From JAPORK01 sp026710285 (lineage in GTDB: Bacteria > Pseudomonadota > Gammaproteobacteria > Pseudomonadales > Endozoicomonadaceae), in the NCBI GenBank assembly GCA_965201045.1, contig OZ241746.1:496001-560000 (forward strand): a stretch of DNA of 64,000 nt, in the 5' to 3' direction. Below are positions 8,867 to 17,453 of this stretch, piece by piece. The position numbers and the translations under genes were made by a program. Numbering within the stretch: position 1 is the stretch's first letter; every line of letters begins with the position of its first letter. The notes under the pieces were generated by a model. That model made no database searches. It saw nothing but the letters and a program-made list of their open reading frames with translations, and had not been told where the DNA came from.

Positions 8867-9343
8867 CTACTTCTGTTCTAAATTTTTATGTTCTGATTCT
8901 TGTAAAGAGTTATGTATAAAAGCGAAGCATTCTGCTGCATGTTTTCTTATATCAGGATTGGTTGCATGAATAGATACATACGCAACATTGGCAATACAAG
9001 TCTTATTCATCTGCGAAATGGGTAAATCTTCACATTTATCCGGAAGCTGTTTTCCAGCTGCATCTGGATATGCGTGCACAACTATATCTGCATATTTTTG
9101 CAGTTCATTTGCTGACAGATCATATACTTTGAGAGCAGCCAATTCTTCAGATGAATAAATAAGACCAAATGCACCGAATATTTTATCCTCTATGTTTTTT
9201 GGACTTATTTCCCTTGCATATTCAATAACGGCAGGAAAACTCCAGGATTCAGGCTCTAAAAGATATCCTTTGGCTGACGAAATTTTTGAGATTGAGATTA
9301 AGATTGTAAAAACTAAAATAGTTTTTCTGGTTAGCTTGTTCAT
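8867..9343 (-). CDS. Small secreted protein, paralogue 1 of a tandem pair
   Basis: From the ATG at 9343 the product is 158 residues, with a signal peptide MNKLTRKTILVFTILISISKISSA. An upstream in-frame start (9418) would prepend 25 polar residues and spoil the signal, so it was not used. The mature protein is about 135 residues, mainly helical, with motifs YSSEELAALKVYDL, LQKYADIVVHAYPDA and HATNPDIRKHAAECFAFIHN. It contains three mature cysteines. It is clearly paralogous to the gene at 10032-10544, sharing the last 15 residues almost exactly. The family is not recognised; a periplasmic or exported role is inferred from the signal peptide only. Confidence 0.7.
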   Translation of the reverse strand: MNKLTRKTILVFTILISISKISSAKGYLLEPESWSFPAVIEYAREISPKNIEDKIFGAFGLIYSSEELAALKVYDLSANELQKYADIVVHAYPDAAGKQLPDKCEDLPISQMNKTCIANVAYVSIHATNPDIRKHAAECFAFIHNSLQESEHKNLEQK

Positions 9344-10031
9344 TATTTTAATTCCCTTATTGGTTCTTAATCTTACGCAGCTCTTTTGTGCTGCAATTAG
9401 TGCAGTTCGGGTACTCATACCTAATCTATTGAAAGATAAAAAGTGTTTAACCCCTTTGTGAAGAAAAAAAGAAAAAAATCAATGGGTACAAGCATCTCTA
9501 AGGATAGTTAAGATAGATATAGGTTCGCCAATAATATTTGAGAATATCAAGCCAACAAATGGTTCGTTAATTGAATTTTTAACCATAAAAAAACTAACAT
9601 TGTCTTTAGGTGGGATTATTTTTATTTTCCCTGTAACTGAAATAATAACTTTTTCTGAAAAGTATATTTTTTACTTCATTTGTCTGTGCCTTTGTCGTAC
9701 GTACACAGTGGGCTGAGCCTACGGGTTTATACTAAAAAGACTAATACTATTCAGTAGCAGGCAATCTGCCAGGATAAAAATCAGAGCCTGAAAAATGTCA
9801 CTAAGAGACAGACTCTGAAGGATGAGGCTTTACAGCATACCTGGTAAAAAGATACTATTTTCCAGCTTTTATTGTTGTGTGGCATCATTATACTGACGTT
9901 ATACACTTCGAAAAACAGAAAAATAGTGTTATTTCTCATCACCTTCACTTCCTGTACACAATTATAAACAGGCTCTGACTTCTAAAAACAGGCAGTAAGG
10001 TTGATAAATCAGTTAATACTTTGTTTATCTG
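9344..10031. other. Spacer between the duplicated genes, with several repeats
   Basis: Contains no supported gene. A GTGGGCTGAGCC fragment near 9710-9725 belongs to the palindromic family seen fully at 37444-37524. The stretch 9744-9812 is a copy of the AATCTGCCAGGATAAAA repeat. The stretch 9850-10031 is the duplicated downstream flank matching 8690-8866. Confidence 0.55.
9744..9812. repeat. Dispersed ~70-bp repeat, member of a three-copy family
   Basis: The core GGCAATCTGCCAGGATAAAA with a flanking ATTCAG and a downstream AAGAGACAG is shared with 7139-7206 (same orientation) and 17970-18047 (inverted, ending CCTTCAG / CTGAAGG). All three copies lie in gene-free spacers of the accessory half of the window. 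Confidence 0.6.
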
Positions 10032-10544
10032 CTACTTCTGTTCTAAATTTTTATGTTCTGATGCTTGTAAAGAGTTATGTATAAAAGCGAAGCATTCTGC
10101 TGCATGTTTTTTTATATCAGGATTGGTTGCATGAATAGATATATACGCAATATCGGCAAGAGCAGTCGTATTCATTTGCTGAATTGGTAAATCTTCATAT
10201 TTGTTCGGAAGCTGTCTTCCAACTGCATCCGGATATGCGTGCACAACTATATCTGCATATTTTTGCAGTTCACCTATTGGCAGATCATATAATTTGAGAG
10301 CAGCCAATTCTTCAGATGAATAAGCACAACCATAAGCATCGAATGTTTTACCCTCTATATTTTTTGGACTTACTTTCCTTGCAGATTCTATAACGTCAGG
10401 AGAACTCCAGCATTCAGGTTCTAAAATACCTTCTTTTGCTGCATGGGTAGTATCTTGATGTATGGATAAAGAACCTCCAGCTAACACATTTTTTGATATT
10501 AAAATTGTACAAATTAAGATAATTTGTGTAATCAGCTTATTCAT
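10032..10544 (-). CDS. Small secreted protein, paralogue 2 of a tandem pair
   Basis: A 170-residue product with signal peptide MNKLITQIILICTILISKNVLA. It is paralogous along its length to the gene at 8867-9343: PECWSSPDVIESARKVSPKN, YSSEELAALKLYDL and LQKYADIVVHAYPDAVG are shared with small changes. It has an extra 14 or so residues after the signal (GGSLSIHQDTTHAAKEG) that the sister lacks. Several of the sister's cysteines are replaced, so strict disulfide conservation is not required. The start ATG at 10544 follows directly on a spacer with AGAGG-type sequence. Function unknown; the retained pair implies selection or recent duplication. Confidence 0.75.
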   Translation of the reverse strand: MNKLITQIILICTILISKNVLAGGSLSIHQDTTHAAKEGILEPECWSSPDVIESARKVSPKNIEGKTFDAYGCAYSSEELAALKLYDLPIGELQKYADIVVHAYPDAVGRQLPNKYEDLPIQQMNTTALADIAYISIHATNPDIKKHAAECFAFIHNSLQASEHKNLEQK

Positions 10545-10683
10545 TATTTTAATTGCCTCTTCCTTTTTAAATAAAATAATACTTTTTTTCTGAAAGCATA
10601 TTTTTTATTTCTATAATCCACTTTTGTCATTTGTTTCCTAAAAAATCTAACATGTATTTTTTATAGCAAACAGAAGTGAAGGC

Positions 10684-10705
10684 ATATTAACAAACGTGTT
10701 AATAT
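10684..10705. terminator. AT-rich hairpin at the ldh stop codon
   Basis: ATATTAACA (10684-10692) and TGTTAATAT (10697-10705) form a perfect 9-bp stem with a 4-base loop overlapping the last base of the ldh gene. It is AT-rich and not followed by a strong T-run, so termination is only possible. Confidence 0.35.
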
Positions 10706-11655
10706 TATGCAATTACTTTTTCAGCAATCCTGATTGTTTTTTTAAGTGTTTCAGCCGATTTATCAAATTGAGCCTGTTCATCTTTTGACATATCAATTTC
10801 AATGACTTTTCTAATACCCGTTGAACCGATAATAGCTGCTGTACCAGCATAGAATCCTGAGTGATTATATTCTCCATTTAATTGTGCTCCACAGGCATAA
10901 ACTTCGCGAGTATCTTTAAAAACAGCCTGGACTAAGTTAGCCAGAGCCGAACCTATTCCATAGTATGTTGCGCTTTTGCGATTAATAATTTCGTATGCTT
11001 TTTTACAGACTGATCGATGCAATTCTTTTAATTGTTCAGCTGTAATCCCGTATTCTTTGGTAAAGTAACTCAGTGGTTTGCCAGCAACTGATGCTGATGA
11101 AAAGGCTGCTACCGATGAATCGCCATGTTCTCCCAAAACATAAGCTGAAATTGATTGTGGTGCTACATCAATCATTTCTGAAAGCCCTATTTTTAATCTT
11201 GCTGAGTCAAGTGATGTTCCCGAACTAATTACTCTTTCTGGTGGAAATTCTGTAACTTTTTGATAAATATGTGTTAATACATCAACCGGGTTTGAAGCAA
11301 TAATTGTAATCCCGGAAAACGCTGACTTCTTAACTTCAGCTGCAATTGATTGCATAATTTTGGCATTGTCTGCAACCATATTTAATCTTGTTTCGCCTGG
11401 CTTTTGTGGTCTACCTGCGGCAATTACAAGTACGTCAGTCTCTTTTAAATTATTATATTTAATAACTTCAGTTTTCCATGGCAAATTATTTGTAGGCACT
11501 GCATCTTCCAGATCTAATTTATTTCCTGCAGCTCCTTCGATATTGATATCAATAATTCCATACTCATTGGCTATCCCTCTGTGCATTGCAGAATAAAGAA
11601 ATGATGTTCCAACCATGCCTGCACCAATAAGAGCTACTTTTTTTGATTTCAACAT
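10705..11655 (-). CDS. ldh: L-lactate dehydrogenase (NAD-dependent)
   Basis: A 316-residue member of the LDH/MDH family that interconverts pyruvate and L-lactate with NADH. The Rossmann motif GAGMVG is at 11-16 and Asp36 would select NAD. The loop GRPQKPGETR (81-90) has Gln at 84, the residue that favours lactate over malate, and the substrate-binding Arg90. SNPVDVLT is at 121-128, Asp150 and Arg153 follow, and GEHGDS (175-180) carries the catalytic His177. The ATG at 11655 is preceded by AAGGGAG-like sequence. Soluble fermentative LDH of this kind is commonest in Firmicutes and Mollicutes. A lone copy among repeats hints at acquisition, but no tree was made. Confidence 0.93.
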   Translation of the reverse strand: MLKSKKVALIGAGMVGTSFLYSAMHRGIANEYGIIDINIEGAAGNKLDLEDAVPTNNLPWKTEVIKYNNLKETDVLVIAAGRPQKPGETRLNMVADNAKIMQSIAAEVKKSAFSGITIIASNPVDVLTHIYQKVTEFPPERVISSGTSLDSARLKIGLSEMIDVAPQSISAYVLGEHGDSSVAAFSSASVAGKPLSYFTKEYGITAEQLKELHRSVCKKAYEIINRKSATYYGIGSALANLVQAVFKDTREVYACGAQLNGEYNHSGFYAGTAAIIGSTGIRKVIEIDMSKDEQAQFDKSAETLKKTIRIAEKVIA

Positions 11656-11704
11656 TTGTCTCCCTTTAAAAAAATAGTTGCGTCTTTATCATTATTTCCA
11701 AAAA

Positions 11705-11885
11705 TGCACGGTCATTTTCCGTGGAAGCGTGAATCTATTAAAGATCATTATCACTAAAAATGTAACTTTCCTGTTGACGAATTTCGGCAATCCCTATCGG
11801 AATGACGCAGTTTTTCAGCATTATCTGTCTGCTGAATAGGAGTTTTTATTAAACCAAAAACTCCAAACCGAGGTTATTAAAATTA
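11705..11885. repeat. Dispersed palindromic repeat, intact copy (empty-site relative)
   Basis: GTCATTTTCC at 11711 begins a stretch collinear with the split copy at 5655-5745 plus 6088-6180. It has the uninterrupted core GGCAATCCCTATCGGAATGAC and the downstream TCTGTCTGCTGAATAGG tail. This copy shows what the target looked like before the 331-bp insertion upstream. The rest of the 11656-12079 spacer is AT-rich with no gene seen. Confidence 0.7.
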
Positions 11886-12079
11886 ATAAACGCATAAAAC
11901 CAGGAGTTCAGATTTCTATTCGATTAAGCTTAGAGGTATACTTTTTTATAATACCATATTCAGGTATGCCACAGGTATAGCGTAGATTATATATCAACAG
12001 CAGTCTGTACCCGTCATTCACAGCTTTGGTATTAAGCAGGTACAGTACTACATAACTATATCCTGCAAATTTTAACTTT

Positions 12080-12601
12080 CTAAGTAGTACCGGATGTTTT
12101 TTTATCGTAGATCAAGGGTGAGATTTTGTTTTTGACTAATGTTTGTGACCATATTGCCAGTTGTTCAAATTTGGGCATTAAGACAGAATTGTTCTTCCAT
12201 TGTGCATTTGTATTTGGAAGATAAGCGACAACACCTGCAAAAATTGTAGCGATAACAATACCACGGAAGCAACCAAAAAACATGCCTAACAAACGATCAC
12301 TACCACTTAATCCGGATACACTAATTAATTTACCCAAAACCATATTGATTACTGTACTGATTAGTAAGACCATAACAATAAGGATAATTGCTGCAAAGGT
12401 AATTCTGACAGAATAAGAGTCAATCCAACCTGAAAACAGCGCTGCAAAATCTTCCAGAAACAGCCATGCTGCCAGAGTCGTTGCAAGCCAGATCATTACA
12501 GAAAAGATTTCACGTACAAATCCTCTCCATAAGCTGATCATAGCTGAAACAACAATTAATCCAATAATGAGCCAATCTATCCAGTTAAATGTTGCTTCCA
12601 T
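12080..12601 (-). CDS. cvpA: CvpA family inner-membrane protein
   Basis: A 173-residue protein with four hydrophobic segments: WIDWLIIGLIVVSAMISLWRG opens it, then IWLATTLAAWLFL, ITFAAIILIVMVLLI and GIVIATIFAGVVAYL. The pattern and the RGFVREIFS and SGSDRLLGMFFGCFRG signatures are those of CvpA (colicin V production protein). CvpA is a conserved inner-membrane protein linked to envelope homeostasis and, in enterics, found upstream of purF. Here no purF follows; the gene lies about 95 bases downstream of cyoE on the same strand and may be read as the tail of that operon. Length is typical. Confidence 0.9.
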   Translation of the reverse strand: MEATFNWIDWLIIGLIVVSAMISLWRGFVREIFSVMIWLATTLAAWLFLEDFAALFSGWIDSYSVRITFAAIILIVMVLLISTVINMVLGKLISVSGLSGSDRLLGMFFGCFRGIVIATIFAGVVAYLPNTNAQWKNNSVLMPKFEQLAIWSQTLVKNKISPLIYDKKTSGTT

Positions 12602-12696
12602 GTTATTACCTTATTTTTCATGCAAATTTACTTTAAAAACTGAACTGTCCCTGTATATTTAAACCAGCAAACTATTTGTTTTACAGATAGTATTTC

Positions 12697-13545
12697 TTAA
12701 ACACTTAAGCATAACATAATACTTGCCAGAAATATATTGATAAGAGAGATTAAAAACATCTGTTTTCCCCATTTATAAAACAGCATTTTCTGTAAAAGTG
12801 TGGCACAGCCATAAACGAACCAAGACAGACTGCTCACCAGCACTAAAGAAAAATAAAACCAGTGTATATTACCTTTAATAGCAAGCAGAGCAATGCATAT
12901 AACAAACAGAAGAATCCAGCACAACATATGAATTTGTGTATAAAGCTTTCCTCTCAACTCAGGCAATACAGGGATGAAGGCAGCATTGTAATCTCTCAGC
13001 CGATACAGACTGATCGCCAAAAAATGCGGCATTTGCCATGTAATCAATAACAGACACAGCAGTATTGCCGTATCATCAAAACGATGCGTGGCTGCACAAT
13101 ACCCAATGACCGGAGGAGTTGCACCGGAAATACTTCCGATCAGTGTACTCCATGTTGAACGTCTTTTAAGCCATAATGTGTAAAATAAAAGATAAACAAT
13201 AAATCCTGCAAGAGCAACCAACAAAGGCAGTATACCTGTAAAAAAATACAAAATGCTACTGCCGCTTATTAACAAAATGGTTGCATAACTTAATATAGAG
13301 TATTTTGATAAACTTTCAAACAGACTTGTTCTGTAAGCCGTGCGTGGCATTAACCGGTCTATATCCTGATCGATAAAATTATTAAATACACAGGCAGAAG
13401 CAATAATGAAAATTGTCCCTGCCATCATGCTGAATAATGATAACGGATACAGGATCCCCTTTGCTCCAAAAAAAAAACCGGCAATAGCAGTAATAAGATT
13501 ACCTGCCACAATACCAGGTTTAGTAATGGATATAAAATTTAAAAT
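12697..13545 (-). CDS. cyoE: Protoheme IX farnesyltransferase (heme O synthase) CyoE
   Basis: A UbiA-type polyprenyltransferase that adds a farnesyl group to heme B, making heme O for the CyoB subunit. Landmarks, numbered from the proposed start, are ITKPG (7-11), the Asp-rich NNFIDQDIDRLMPRT (55-69), KRRSTWSTLIGSISGATPP, and LWQMPH-type ITWQMPHF. About seven to nine membrane spans are present. Family homology starts at ILNFISITKPG with no ATG, GTG or TTG nearby. An AAGGA at 13551-13555 lies five bases ahead of an ATT codon at 13545, which I propose as the start (282 residues). The alternative ATG at 13617 would overlap cyoD and add a Cys/Arg-rich leader not seen in the family. Confidence 0.93.
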   Translation of the reverse strand: MLNFISITKPGIVAGNLITAIAGFFFGAKGILYPLSLFSMMAGTIFIIASACVFNNFIDQDIDRLMPRTAYRTSLFESLSKYSILSYATILLISGSSILYFFTGILPLLVALAGFIVYLLFYTLWLKRRSTWSTLIGSISGATPPVIGYCAATHRFDDTAILLCLLLITWQMPHFLAISLYRLRDYNAAFIPVLPELRGKLYTQIHMLCWILLFVICIALLAIKGNIHWFYFSLVLVSSLSWFVYGCATLLQKMLFYKWGKQMFLISLINIFLASIMLCLSV

Positions 13546-13555
13546 TTTTGTCCTT
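13545..13555 (-). promoter_or_regulatory. Shine-Dalgarno placed for an AUU start of cyoE
   Basis: On the minus strand AAGGA (13555-13551), then CAAAA, then ATT (13545-13543). The spacing is ideal for initiation, yet the codon is AUU rather than AUG, GUG or UUG. In E. coli, AUU starts are known for infC and pcnB and give weak, IF3-sensitive translation. Confidence 0.5.
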
Positions 13556-13597
13556 AAACACCTGGGCCGGGCAGTAGCGCAGGGAAAGGTTTTGGTT

Positions 13598-13924
13598 TTA
13601 CATCTGCATGTTGACATTGAGATGATACATAATCCAGATTGAACCAGCAACAATTATGACAGTAATCAGCATCGCAAACAGAAAAGCTGATAAATTCCAG
13701 TACGGCTTTGATTCAGCACCAAGATGCAGAAAAAATACCAGCTGTATCAGCAACTGGAAAACAGCCATTACAGTGACAAATATCATAATTGCAAACGGAG
13801 AAAACCACTGCTGTGTAACGGCTCCAAAAGCTAAGACCGTCAGTGCAATGGAAAGAATAAAACCGATGATATAAGAAACTAATGAACCATGCCCGCTCGC
13901 ATCTGAACCTGATTGCATATTCAT
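13598..13924 (-). CDS. cyoD: Cytochrome bo quinol oxidase subunit IV CyoD
   Basis: A 108-residue small membrane subunit with three hydrophobic helices, starting MNMQSGSDASGHGSLVSYIIGF. It has the family patterns GFILSIALTVLAFGAV, a QLVFFLHLG turn and a third C-terminal helix. CyoD supports assembly and copper binding of the bo3 oxidase. Its ATG directly follows the cyoC stop codon (TAAATG), and GGAG inside the end of cyoC serves as ribosome site, so translation is coupled. Length matches E. coli CyoD (109). Confidence 0.95.
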   Translation of the reverse strand: MNMQSGSDASGHGSLVSYIIGFILSIALTVLAFGAVTQQWFSPFAIMIFVTVMAVFQLLIQLVFFLHLGAESKPYWNLSAFLFAMLITVIIVAGSIWIMYHLNVNMQM

Positions 13925-14551
13925 TTAAATGAACTCCACAAGATAGACAATAGTAAAAAGCAAAATCCATATAATATCTAAGAAATGCCAAAACAGACTG
14001 AAGGTTCTCATTTTGGTCATGGTGGTATTGTTAATTCCATGTATTCCCAGCTGTATTGCCAGAACGATTAACCACAACAACCCCAGAGAGACATGCAGTC
14101 CGTGTGTTCCTACCAGCGTGAAAAAAGAACTTAAAAAGGCACTGCGCTGCCAGTCATGACCTTCAGCCACCAAAGAATGAAATTCTTTCAGCTCCATAAA
14201 AACAAAAGAAGCGCCCAACAAAAAAGTCAGTGCTAAAGTGATAAATGCCAGCTTTCTTTTATTGTGATGCAGCGCCAGCATCATCAAACCACAGGTGAAG
14301 CTACTGGTTAGTAATGCCATCGTTTCAACAAATACAAAGGGAAGACTGAACAGCTCTTTTGCACTCGGTCCTCCGTAAGTATTATTATGTAACACAGCAA
14401 AAGTTGCAAACAGACAGGCAAACAGTATGCAGTCACTCATAATATAAACCCAGAAACCATAGACATTCGTATCGCTCTGGTTATGGTGATGATGACTGAC
14501 ATATTGCATGTTAGTCGTGTTAGCGATTGCTGTGTTCATTTCTGTGGTCAT
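13925..14551 (-). CDS. cyoC: Cytochrome bo quinol oxidase subunit III CyoC
   Basis: A 208-residue subunit III with five membrane helices. It starts with a polar, His-rich leader (YVSHHHHNQSD), then GFWVYIMSDCILFACLFATF, ETMALLTSSFTCGLMMLAL, and GTHGLHVSLGLLWLIVL, all typical of haem-copper oxidase subunit III. It overlaps cyoB by four bases (ATGA), the usual coupled arrangement. It binds no metals; it stabilises the oxidase core. Confidence 0.95.
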   Translation of the reverse strand: MTTEMNTAIANTTNMQYVSHHHHNQSDTNVYGFWVYIMSDCILFACLFATFAVLHNNTYGGPSAKELFSLPFVFVETMALLTSSFTCGLMMLALHHNKRKLAFITLALTFLLGASFVFMELKEFHSLVAEGHDWQRSAFLSSFFTLVGTHGLHVSLGLLWLIVLAIQLGIHGINNTTMTKMRTFSLFWHFLDIIWILLFTIVYLVEFI

Positions 14552-16512
14552 TGTTGTAATACTCCTGCTGCCTGGGTGCTTTTAACTTCATCTGCCTGTA
14601 TATAGTAATCTCTATCGTAATCAAACCCTCGGCACATGAGAGCAATGATAAAAGCTGCAAAAGTTAAACCTGCCAGCCAGAAAATGTGCCAGACCATGCT
14701 AAAGCCAAAAATAAACAGAAAAATACCAATAATAAAGGGAATAGAGGAATTTTTTGGCATATGAATAGCTTCATAGGGCGGTGTATCAAAGCTATCGTCT
14801 TCCTGTTTTGCTTTCCAATAAGGATCCACTGAATCTACCCTGGGGACATGAGCAAAGTTATACACAGGGGGAGGAGAAGACATTGACCATTCTAAAGTAC
14901 GACCATTCCATGGGTCACCCGTTACATCCCTTTCTTGTTTGCGTTTTTTGATACTGGTAATAAGCTGAGCTGCCTGAAAAATTACACCGCAAACAATGAT
15001 AAAAGTTCCCACTGCTGCAATAGTCAGGAGCAAATGCCATGCAGGATTATCGTAATGATTTAATCTTCGTGTCATACCCATAAAACCAAGTGGATACAAC
15101 GGCATAAATGCTACGTAAAAACCGACAAACCAACACCAGAAAACTTTTTTACCCAATTTTTCATTGAGTTTAAAACCAAATATTTTCGGGAACCAGTAAA
15201 TCAAACCTGCAAAATAACCGAAAACAACACCACCAATAATAACATTGTGGAAATGTGCTACAAGAAACAGACTGTTATGAAGCTGAAAATCAACCACAGG
15301 CACAGCCATTAAAACACCTGTCATCCCACCTACAGCAAAGGTAACTAAAAAGCCAATGGTCCACATCATTGGTGTTGCGAAGATAATGCGACCTCGATAC
15401 ATAGTGAACAACCAGTTAAATATTTTAACACCAGTAGGAATGGCGATAATCATCGTGGTAATACCAAAGAATGCATTGACAACAGGTCCTGCCCCCATGG
15501 TAAAAAAGTGATGTAACCACACAATGAAGGAGAGTATGGTAATACAGGCCGTTGCATAAACCATGGCAACATAGCCGAACAATCGTTTCTGACAGAAGGT
15601 AGCAACAACCTCTGAAAAAATACCAAATGCCGGTAAAATAAGAATATATACTTCCGGATGTCCCCAGGCCCAGATGAGATTAATATACATCATCATATTA
15701 CCGCCACCATCGGCAGTAAAGAAGTGCATACCTAGCAAACGATCAAGCAGTAACATTCCGAGTGATGCGGTAAGAATAGGAAAAGCAAGCACAACCAGCG
15801 CCATAGTACACAGTGCACTCCAGGTAAAAATGGGCATTTTCATTAGCGTCATACCCGGGCAGCGCATCCGAAATATGGTGACCAGAAAATTAATACCCGC
15901 CAGTAGTGTTCCGGCCCCCGATATCTGCAAACTCCATATATAGTAATCAACACCCACTCCGGGACTATATGCCAATTCTGACAAAGGTGGATAAGCAAGC
16001 CAGCCGGCTCCTGCAAATTCACCAATGACCAGGGAAACATTGACCAAAATAGCTGATATGGCAAACAGCCAGAAGCTCATGGCGTTTAAAAAGGGAAAGG
16101 CAACGTCTCTGGCACCTATCTGTAATGGCACCAAAATATTAATCAGACCAAACATCAATGGCATAGCCATGAAAAAAATCATAATTACGCCATGTGCAGT
16201 AAAAATCTGGTCATAATGGCTTGGCGGCAAATAACCGTGCATTGAGCCTTCTGAAAACATCAAATGCGTGCGCATCAATACACCATCAGTCAAACCACGC
16301 ACTAGCATAATAAGTGCGCTAATGATATACATGACCCCTATCTTTTTATGATCTACCGTCGTAAGCCACTCAGTCCATAGCCATGTCCATTTCCTGAAAT
16401 AAAACAAAGAACTGACGATGAGCAAAACCATCAGCCCCATAAAAGCTGATGCCCCAATAATAATTGGATCATGTGGTATTGCAGATAATGTGAGCTTTCC
16501 AAGTAACTGCAT
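14548..16512 (-). CDS. cyoB: Cytochrome bo quinol oxidase subunit I CyoB
   Basis: The 654-residue catalytic subunit, which oxidises ubiquinol, reduces oxygen to water and pumps protons across the inner membrane. Haem and copper ligands are all present: His107 in TAHG (low-spin haem), His285 with cross-linked Tyr289 in WGHPEVY (CuB), His334/His335 in WLHHFF (CuB), and His420/His422 in VAHFHN. Quinone-site residues Arg72, Asp76, His99 and Gln102 match the E. coli set with one residue of offset. Length is close to the usual 663. It lies second in a cyoABCDE operon. Confidence 0.98.
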   Translation of the reverse strand: MQLLGKLTLSAIPHDPIIIGASAFMGLMVLLIVSSLFYFRKWTWLWTEWLTTVDHKKIGVMYIISALIMLVRGLTDGVLMRTHLMFSEGSMHGYLPPSHYDQIFTAHGVIMIFFMAMPLMFGLINILVPLQIGARDVAFPFLNAMSFWLFAISAILVNVSLVIGEFAGAGWLAYPPLSELAYSPGVGVDYYIWSLQISGAGTLLAGINFLVTIFRMRCPGMTLMKMPIFTWSALCTMALVVLAFPILTASLGMLLLDRLLGMHFFTADGGGNMMMYINLIWAWGHPEVYILILPAFGIFSEVVATFCQKRLFGYVAMVYATACITILSFIVWLHHFFTMGAGPVVNAFFGITTMIIAIPTGVKIFNWLFTMYRGRIIFATPMMWTIGFLVTFAVGGMTGVLMAVPVVDFQLHNSLFLVAHFHNVIIGGVVFGYFAGLIYWFPKIFGFKLNEKLGKKVFWCWFVGFYVAFMPLYPLGFMGMTRRLNHYDNPAWHLLLTIAAVGTFIIVCGVIFQAAQLITSIKKRKQERDVTGDPWNGRTLEWSMSSPPPVYNFAHVPRVDSVDPYWKAKQEDDSFDTPPYEAIHMPKNSSIPFIIGIFLFIFGFSMVWHIFWLAGLTFAAFIIALMCRGFDYDRDYYIQADEVKSTQAAGVLQQ

Positions 16513-16541
16513 ATTGCCAAAACCTTTGTGTGATTGATATT

Positions 16542-17453
16542 TTAGTTTTGTAATTGTTTATTATATTGATCTTTAAGTGTATTCAGTTTACCCCCGGGCA
16601 ACATATAATGCATGATGATATCTGAATATAAATTTTCTTCCACTTTAGAATAATAAGTGACCGGGTCCCAGTGGCTGGGTTGAGCCAGTCGAACATAATT
16701 ATCGAGTGTCAGCGAGAGTGGCGACGCTTTAGCATGACTAACCCACTGTTCAAATTTATCTTTTTCGACAACATTAATATTGAATTTCATTCCTGAAAAA
16801 CCGGATCCGCTATACAGCGCAGAATAACCCTCAAATTTTCCGAGTCTTGTACCCACTGTATTCAGTTTAGTTTGCATACCCTGCATGGTCATTATCTGAC
16901 TGCCTAACTGCGGAATCCAGAAAGAATTCATCGGAGCATCCGAAGTTACATTAAACTCAACCAGCTGATCTTTGGGTATTTCCAGATAGTTGACTGAGGC
17001 AATATTCTGTTCTGGATAAATAAACAACCATTTCCAATCCAGCGAAACAACCTGAATAATCAGTGGTGTTTTTTGAATAGTATCTTTTGCCTTAATAGGT
17101 CGGTAAGGGTCAAGATCATGTGATGATATCCACGTGATTACAGCAAGTATTATTATAATTATACAGGGTATTGTCCACCAGATAAACTCAAGAAGATAGC
17201 TGTGAGACCACTCAGGAGTGTACTTTGCTTTCGTATTACTCGCACGGTATTTGCGTGCAAAGAATAGCGTAAGTACGATTACAGGAATCACAACCAGCAA
17301 CATTAAAATGATTGAAAGGGAAATAATCCAACGCTGCTCGCTGGCAACAGGACCTACCGGATCAAACATTACTACTTTGCATCCGGTTAACAAAAACAGC
17401 AGTATTACAGGTCCCAGCCATTTTAATATATTTATTAGCCGTTTATAGTCCAT
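16542..17453 (-). CDS. cyoA: Cytochrome bo quinol oxidase subunit II CyoA (lipoprotein)
   Basis: A 303-residue subunit II. The N-terminus has a lipobox, LLTGC, with Cys25 as the lipidated residue. Two membrane helices follow (IISLSIILMLLVVIPVIVLTL; FIWWTIPCIIIIILAVITW), then a periplasmic cupredoxin-like domain (VVSLDWKWLFIYPEQ, APMNSFWIPQLGSQI, GFSGMKFNI). The CuA ligands of cytochrome c oxidases are absent, as expected for a quinol oxidase. It is the first gene of the cyoABCDE operon, 29 bases ahead of cyoB. The promoter should lie in the spacer upstream of 17453. Confidence 0.97.
   Translation of the reverse strand: MDYKRLINILKWLGPVILLFLLTGCKVVMFDPVGPVASEQRWIISLSIILMLLVVIPVIVLTLFFARKYRASNTKAKYTPEWSHSYLLEFIWWTIPCIIIIILAVITWISSHDLDPYRPIKAKDTIQKTPLIIQVVSLDWKWLFIYPEQNIASVNYLEIPKDQLVEFNVTSDAPMNSFWIPQLGSQIMTMQGMQTKLNTVGTRLGKFEGYSALYSGSGFSGMKFNINVVEKDKFEQWVSHAKASPLSLTLDNYVRLAQPSHWDPVTYYSKVEENLYSDIIMHYMLPGGKLNTLKDQYNKQLQN

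Noticed and set aside
13617..13653. Longer CyoE starting at 13653 or 13617
   Set aside because: It overlaps cyoD coding sequence and adds a Cys/Arg-rich leader absent from the family; kept only as the alternative to the AUU start.
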